From: Eudorina sp. 2006-703-Eu-15
Taxonomy: Eukaryota; Chlorophyta; Chlorophyceae; Chlamydomonadales; Volvocaceae
Direction: 5' to 3'
NCBI GenBank assembly: GCA_003117195.1
Contig: BDSI01000071.1
Location: forward strand, 124,001 to 188,000
Length of the DNA stretch: 64,000 nt
The notes below the pieces were generated by a model. That model did not search any database. It was not told the origin of the DNA and was given only the letters and a program-made list of their open reading frames with translations. Of the stretch, positions 59,846 through 64,000 are shown in pieces. Made by a program: the position numbers and the translations under genes. The stretch's first letter is position 1; every line of letters starts with the position of its first letter.

Positions 59846-62344
59846 GTCTCTCTGGTGCGGCGAGTGCCGGGCGCGGGCTACACATTCATGTTGGCGGGGG
59901 CCCTCAAGATCATGACCATGGGATGGGTGGCCACCGGGGCCCCGCGGGAGTGCGTGAGGACTGTGGCAGGTGGGGCTGCGGGCAGTGCAGTGCAGGAAAG
60001 AGGGTTGGGGTGCGCGGGAATGGGCTGGGCCGTGCGGATAGCTGCGGCCCCGGGTCGGCGAGGCGACGAGTGAGTGAAGACGGGTACCGGTCCCATCACG
60101 CTGCGTCAGGAGCTCCGTCGGGATCGACCCACGGGTCTCGGCACGCCGCTGGCATACCGGCGAATGCTGTGCTGTGCGGTGCGGTGTGCGCTGCCCTTCC
60201 CCACCGGTTTGGAAGTCTTGCAACTGACACGAGCATTCTTCCGGCCGTCCCGCTTCGCAGGCCAGTACGCCTCCTTCATGCTCGTCCCCGTGGCCCTGCG
60301 TAAGTGATGCAGTGGGTAGCAGGCGGTCCACATGCCAGAGGGGCGGGCCGGGACCCAAGGGGGGGGGGGTGGGCGCACGCTGTACATGGCCGTAATGAAT
60401 GCGCCAAGAGTTCCCGGCGCGAAAGGCACTGATCCCGGGCCCCGATGCTCGATGGGCGCTGGGCGGAGGGGCAGGGCGGAGGGGCAGGGCGGAGGGGCAG
60501 GGCGGAGGGGCAGGGGCTCACCGCGACATCGCAGCTGTCTGACACATCTCTGGGCCCTCTCTTGCGGGCGGACGAGCAGACCACGGACAGACCTGGCTGG
60601 GCCTTCACATCTGCTTGGGCGACCCGGAGCTCTCCCAGGAGCCCTCCCCTGGAGCCCTCCCCGGACCTCGCCCGGGAGCCTTCCCAGGAGGGCTCCCTGG
60701 AGGATCTGCGGCGGAGGGCCTAGGCGGATGCTTGCGGCTGCGGCCGTGAAGCGGAGTTGTGCGCCCTGGATCTGCTCCTGGTTCATTGTCCATTGCTCCT
60801 TGGACATGGATCACACGGGAAAGGGACTAGAGCGCGCCCGTCCCATCCCATCCCCTCCCATCCCGTCCTGTTCCCCTCCCCCCCCAGTGATGTGCTTGAT
60901 CGCCAAGAAGGTAGTGGACTCCGGATTGAATGAGAGGTGAGCTGCGCGGTGGCGATAGATGAGGAGCTGGCGGGGCCGGGTCAGCGGGAACGATTGCAGA
61001 GCGGCGGCGGCGGCGGGAGGTTTGCGGCAGGGTTCTGGATTGCGGGCCGTCGGTGGCAGAGCGCGCTACCAAGCGCAGCTCGGGGGCGGCGGTAGCAGGT
61101 AGTTGCATAAAGAGGGTGCTGTGCGGACGAATGTACGGCCGTGTGTATGTCGGGTTAAGACTGTGAGTAAATCTCGGAACGAACCCGGGCACACCGCGTT
61201 GAGGGGAATGCCCCGTGGGTCGGTGCCATCGGCCACCACACCGTGAGGGCATCAGTGTGGTTGAGCTGTAGGGGGAAGCCTGTTGCGCACAGCCAAAGGT
61301 GTGTGCCAAACTGCTTGAGAGGTGTGAACCATCCCTGCCCAAACGGACAACACCGTGTCTCTGACTTGGGGAACCGGACCCGTTCCGTTGATGCCCTCGG
61401 TCGTTTGCAGCCGGCGCTTCATGACGTTCCTGCTGGGCATCACGGCATTCCTGTACTTCGGGCTGTACGGCGTGCTGTACAGGTGCGGTACCTGTGAACG
61501 TGTAGTTCCCGTACCGGCGCGTGCGCGAGGCGTCCACACGCGGGCGCCTCGCTGTTGCGTAGCGGCAGTCTGCTGTGGGCGCAGCTACCGGCGGTGTTCA
61601 GCGAGGAACCCGGTAGCAGTAGTAGCACGTATGTATGTATGTACGATTCTGGTTGCCTTGTGGTGTCACTGCACGTCCACGGGCATCGGTCTCCGTCGGC
61701 GATGGCACCAACCTCTCGTAAGCCGCCGCATGAACGCGTCTGGCCGCATGAACGCACCGCCGGCTAAGCGACTCCGGACCGTCTGCCCCCAGCCAACGCC
61801 ACCATCCTACACTTTGAACGCCCGGTTACGAGTAACTATTCGCCATATACATATATATCACCAACGGCGCTCGCCTTGACTCTGAATCTCGGATGTCCTG
61901 CCGACTGGTGGTACCCGCGGGTCACTCGGCAGGTACGAGCCTCGTACCTGGCACGCCCAGCAGCGGCTACAGGCCGCCGCAGCGCATGCCCGCAGCCCCT
62001 ACGCGGATGAGGTGGCCGCGGGCGGCCGCCGCAACAGCAACAAGTTCATCATCCAACGCCAGCTGGAAGGCGAGTACGACCCCCGTACTTCAGCGTACTA
62101 CAATCGTGCGCCGGAGATGCAGATGGAGGAGGTGGAGGCCCGCATGTCGGGGCTGCCGGCGGGCATGGTGGGCGGCGCCGCGGCGGCGGGCAGGGCACCG
62201 GAGGTGGGCGTGGGCCCCACGCTGGCGGAGCGGAAGACGGGGCCGCTCAGTAACATGGCGCCGCGCCCGCAGCGGCGGGCGGCGGTTCCCAGCATGTACG
62301 AGACGACGTCCCGGATGCCCGGCTTGGACGAGTCGGATTTCTAG
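59846..62344 (+). CDS. Unrecognised multi-pass membrane protein (5' end unresolved)
   Basis: Exons: 59846-59969, 60261-60299, 60888-60936, 61411-61482, 61933-62344 (stop TAG). All phases agree, including microexons of 39 and 49 bases. Three hydrophobic segments are visible: TFMLAGALKIMTMGWVATG, YASFMLVPVALLMCLIAKKVV, and FMTFLLGITAFLYFGLYGVLY, separated by short charged loops. A fourth may lie in the missing 5' exon. The last exon encodes a hydrophilic tail of about 135 residues: YEPRTWHAQQRLQAAAAH, RRNSNKFIIQRQLEGEYDPR, Met/Glu-rich MQMEEVEARM, then Ala/Pro/Gly/Arg-rich sequence ending GLDESDF. I do not recognise the family. The tight loops and long cytosolic-type tail resemble tetraspan proteins, but this is only a shape comparison. 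Confidence 0.75.
60456..60513. repeat. GGGCGGAGGGGCA tandem repeat
   Basis: Four to five units of about 13 bases in the intron between the exons ending 60299 and starting 60888. Confidence 0.85.
61165..61200 (+). repeat. Family B copy, mid-intron
   Basis: GTGAGTAAATCTCGGAACGA, then ACCCGGGCAC, near the middle of the intron 60937-61410. This is the one copy that is not clearly nearer one splice site. Confidence 0.45.
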
Positions 62345-64000
62345 GCGGGTATGTGTTTGGATTTGGTTTTTTGGGGAGCGTCGGTCTTGAGGTTGGTTGG
62401 CTGCAAGACGGTCGTCCAGTTGTCTGGTGTCGTCAGTCCGGTTCACTTGAAGTAGAGAGGGGAAGCTTGCGCACCCACGGGCTGTTATGGAAAGGCTCAG
62501 AGCGCGCGACCTGCTCTGCCGGTGCACCCGCATCTTCATCGGCATTCCACTGGATGGGGCTCTACTGGGAGCCTCACAACCTGTGGCGGTGGATCCGCGG
62601 AGGAGCTCAAAAGACGGGTCATGACCCCCGGGGGATGGGAGCAGCCCCACCAATGTGTCCAGACGAGTGATGTTGCAGGGCTGGGCGGGGGCCTACACGG
62701 CCATGACCCCCGGATCCGACCTCGCCCGGTGTGCGACGTCCGTCTCCCGTTACCTTGGACCGTCCCATGGGTATCTAGAGTTCCTGACGCAGCACCGCAT
62801 AATCGGGTACGACTCTCCCTGGTAGGGGCCGAGCGAGGGGCTGCAGGCACCTGTCCGTCTATACCCTATTACAAGGGCTGATGCTGATGAGATGGTGGAC
62901 CGCCATCACTGTTCATGGGCGCATTGGTTCGTCTGGTAATCGATGGTCCTCCTGTTCCTCACCAGAAGCCGGCCGCTGGCCAGCACCAAAACAATCGATA
63001 CAAAACCGCGACCCGCGGGACCCACTGTAACTGACGGCATTTTGTGGCGACGGCTATTTGTGGCGATGGCTGTTCGTGGCGACGGCTGTTCGTGGTGACG
63101 GCTGCTGGTTGTGGCGACGGCCGCTTTGGGGTCCGAGCGAGGCCGTGGGCAGGCGCCTACAGGCACCTGCCCGACTTGGTCGTTATAAATGCGGGTGATG
63201 CGCTGGCGGACGGCCACCACCATGGATGCATGGGCTCCGAAGGGCCGCATCAGGACTGGCCTCCCAAAGCGGGCCTCGTTCATCCAGCACGGAACAAATA
63301 AAAACACACCGAGCACTACAGCCTAACTCGTCAACACCGCCTTTCACCATCAGCCTTCGTTGCCACTCCGTCACGTGGCCGGTCTCCATCGACACCCCGC
63401 AAGCCCGCAGTACCTCCCCGGCCCGCTGCCCAGCGAGTCCAACATAAGCGGCGTCGGAAGGGTTCTGTCGGCCAAACTGCAACCAACTAATCCAGCGGAC
63501 ATACATCACACAAAGCACCCATCCCTTTGTCCCAGAAGGCGGTCGCATGCGGCTGCTGCAGGTGGCCTATCGATCGAGTCCCCGGACCCTGCCCGCCCCC
63601 CTCCGAACGCTACAACCTTTGTCTCTGTTGCGTGATATCCTCCGCTCCAGGCCCAGAGGGTTTTGACAGGTACTTGACGCGCACGCACGCAGCAGCGCGC
63701 GCGGTTCGAATCCAGCATTATGAGCCATGGGTAAGGATCACGGCGTGTCTTCGAATGCGTGGTCCGGCACCTGCAGCAACCGCGCTGCACGGCAACGAGT
63801 GTTTATCAATCATGTGTACGGCAATGAAGGGGTCACATCGAAGCGCGGCATTCACTCAAAGATCAGTTCTGCTGCTGCGCAATCAACAATGGTCGACTCG
63901 GCCAATGAGCATACCCCGCGCACACAGCCATTGCGAACCGCCGTATCCAGGACGACATGCCATACGTACGGACCCGCCAACCCATGGGTCACGGCGCTCA
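62345..64000. other. 3' flank of membrane protein gene; no further gene recognised
   Basis: It contains a degenerate 18-base tandem repeat (GTGGCGACGGCTGTTC-like, 63043-63120). A TGTAA near 63027 could end the preceding transcript, but it is distant. Open frames here lack recognisable motifs. Confidence 0.5.

Noticed and set aside
59059..60303. 414-codon open frame on the plus strand
   Set aside because: It crosses the exons at 59846 and 60261 in the wrong frame and is Pro/Arg/Ser-rich with no motif. Part of its start may belong to the membrane protein gene, but the whole frame is not a gene.
62906..63316. 136-codon minus-strand frame at the right end
   Set aside because: It covers a degenerate 18-base repeat and has no recognisable domain or splice context.
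63690..63725. GGTTCGAATCC, a perfect tRNA B-box sequence
   Set aside because: The flanking bases do not form a T stem, and no A box or acceptor stem lies upstream.

Overview
This is nuclear DNA of a eukaryote, most likely a volvocine or other chlamydomonadalean green alga. It is GC-rich and has small exons separated by short GC-rich introns with GTGAGT/GTGCGT-type donors and GCAG acceptors. Introns and spacers carry many micro- and minisatellites and short TTTAGGG-like tracts, and a candidate TGTAA polyadenylation signal is present. Gene structures were built by hand from splice signals, reading-frame phase and conserved protein motifs. No transcript or database evidence was available.

Layout: (1) 247-6048 +, 3' part of a BTB-BACK protein gene, ending at a 60-bp-unit minisatellite. 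(2) 9057-10344 -, GS1-type HAD phosphatase (first exon not found). (3) 12954-39159 +, a complete TOR kinase gene with 50 exons and a 2613-residue product (HEAT, FAT, FRB, PI3K-like kinase, FATC). (4) 40716-42291 +, LAG1-type ceramide synthase. (5) 43101-49905 -, phosphatidylinositol phosphate kinase with N-terminal MORN repeats, 14 exons, 905 residues. (6) 50469-53536 +, JMJD6-like JmjC oxygenase with a poly-serine tail. (7) 54792-58400 -, RlmI-like PUA/SAM-dependent rRNA methyltransferase, probably organellar. (8) 59846-62344 +, an unrecognised multi-pass membrane protein. Spacers at 6.65-9.05, 10.35-12.95, 39.2-40.7, 42.3-43.1, 53.5-54.8 and 62.3-64.0 kb show no convincing genes.

TOR, ceramide synthase and PIP kinase sit next to each other. 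All three act in growth and lipid signalling, but nothing in the sequence shows co-regulation. Pairs 2/3, 5/6 and 7/8 are divergent and could share upstream regions. Pairs 1/2, 4/5 and 6/7 are convergent.

The most unusual signal is in the introns. At least two dispersed short-repeat families recur in introns of unrelated genes. Nearly all copies follow one rule: one orientation lies just downstream of donors and the reverse complement lies just upstream of acceptors, regardless of which strand the gene is on. This is what one would expect of introns derived from elements with terminal inverted repeats (introner-like), or of strong strand-dependent selection near splice sites.
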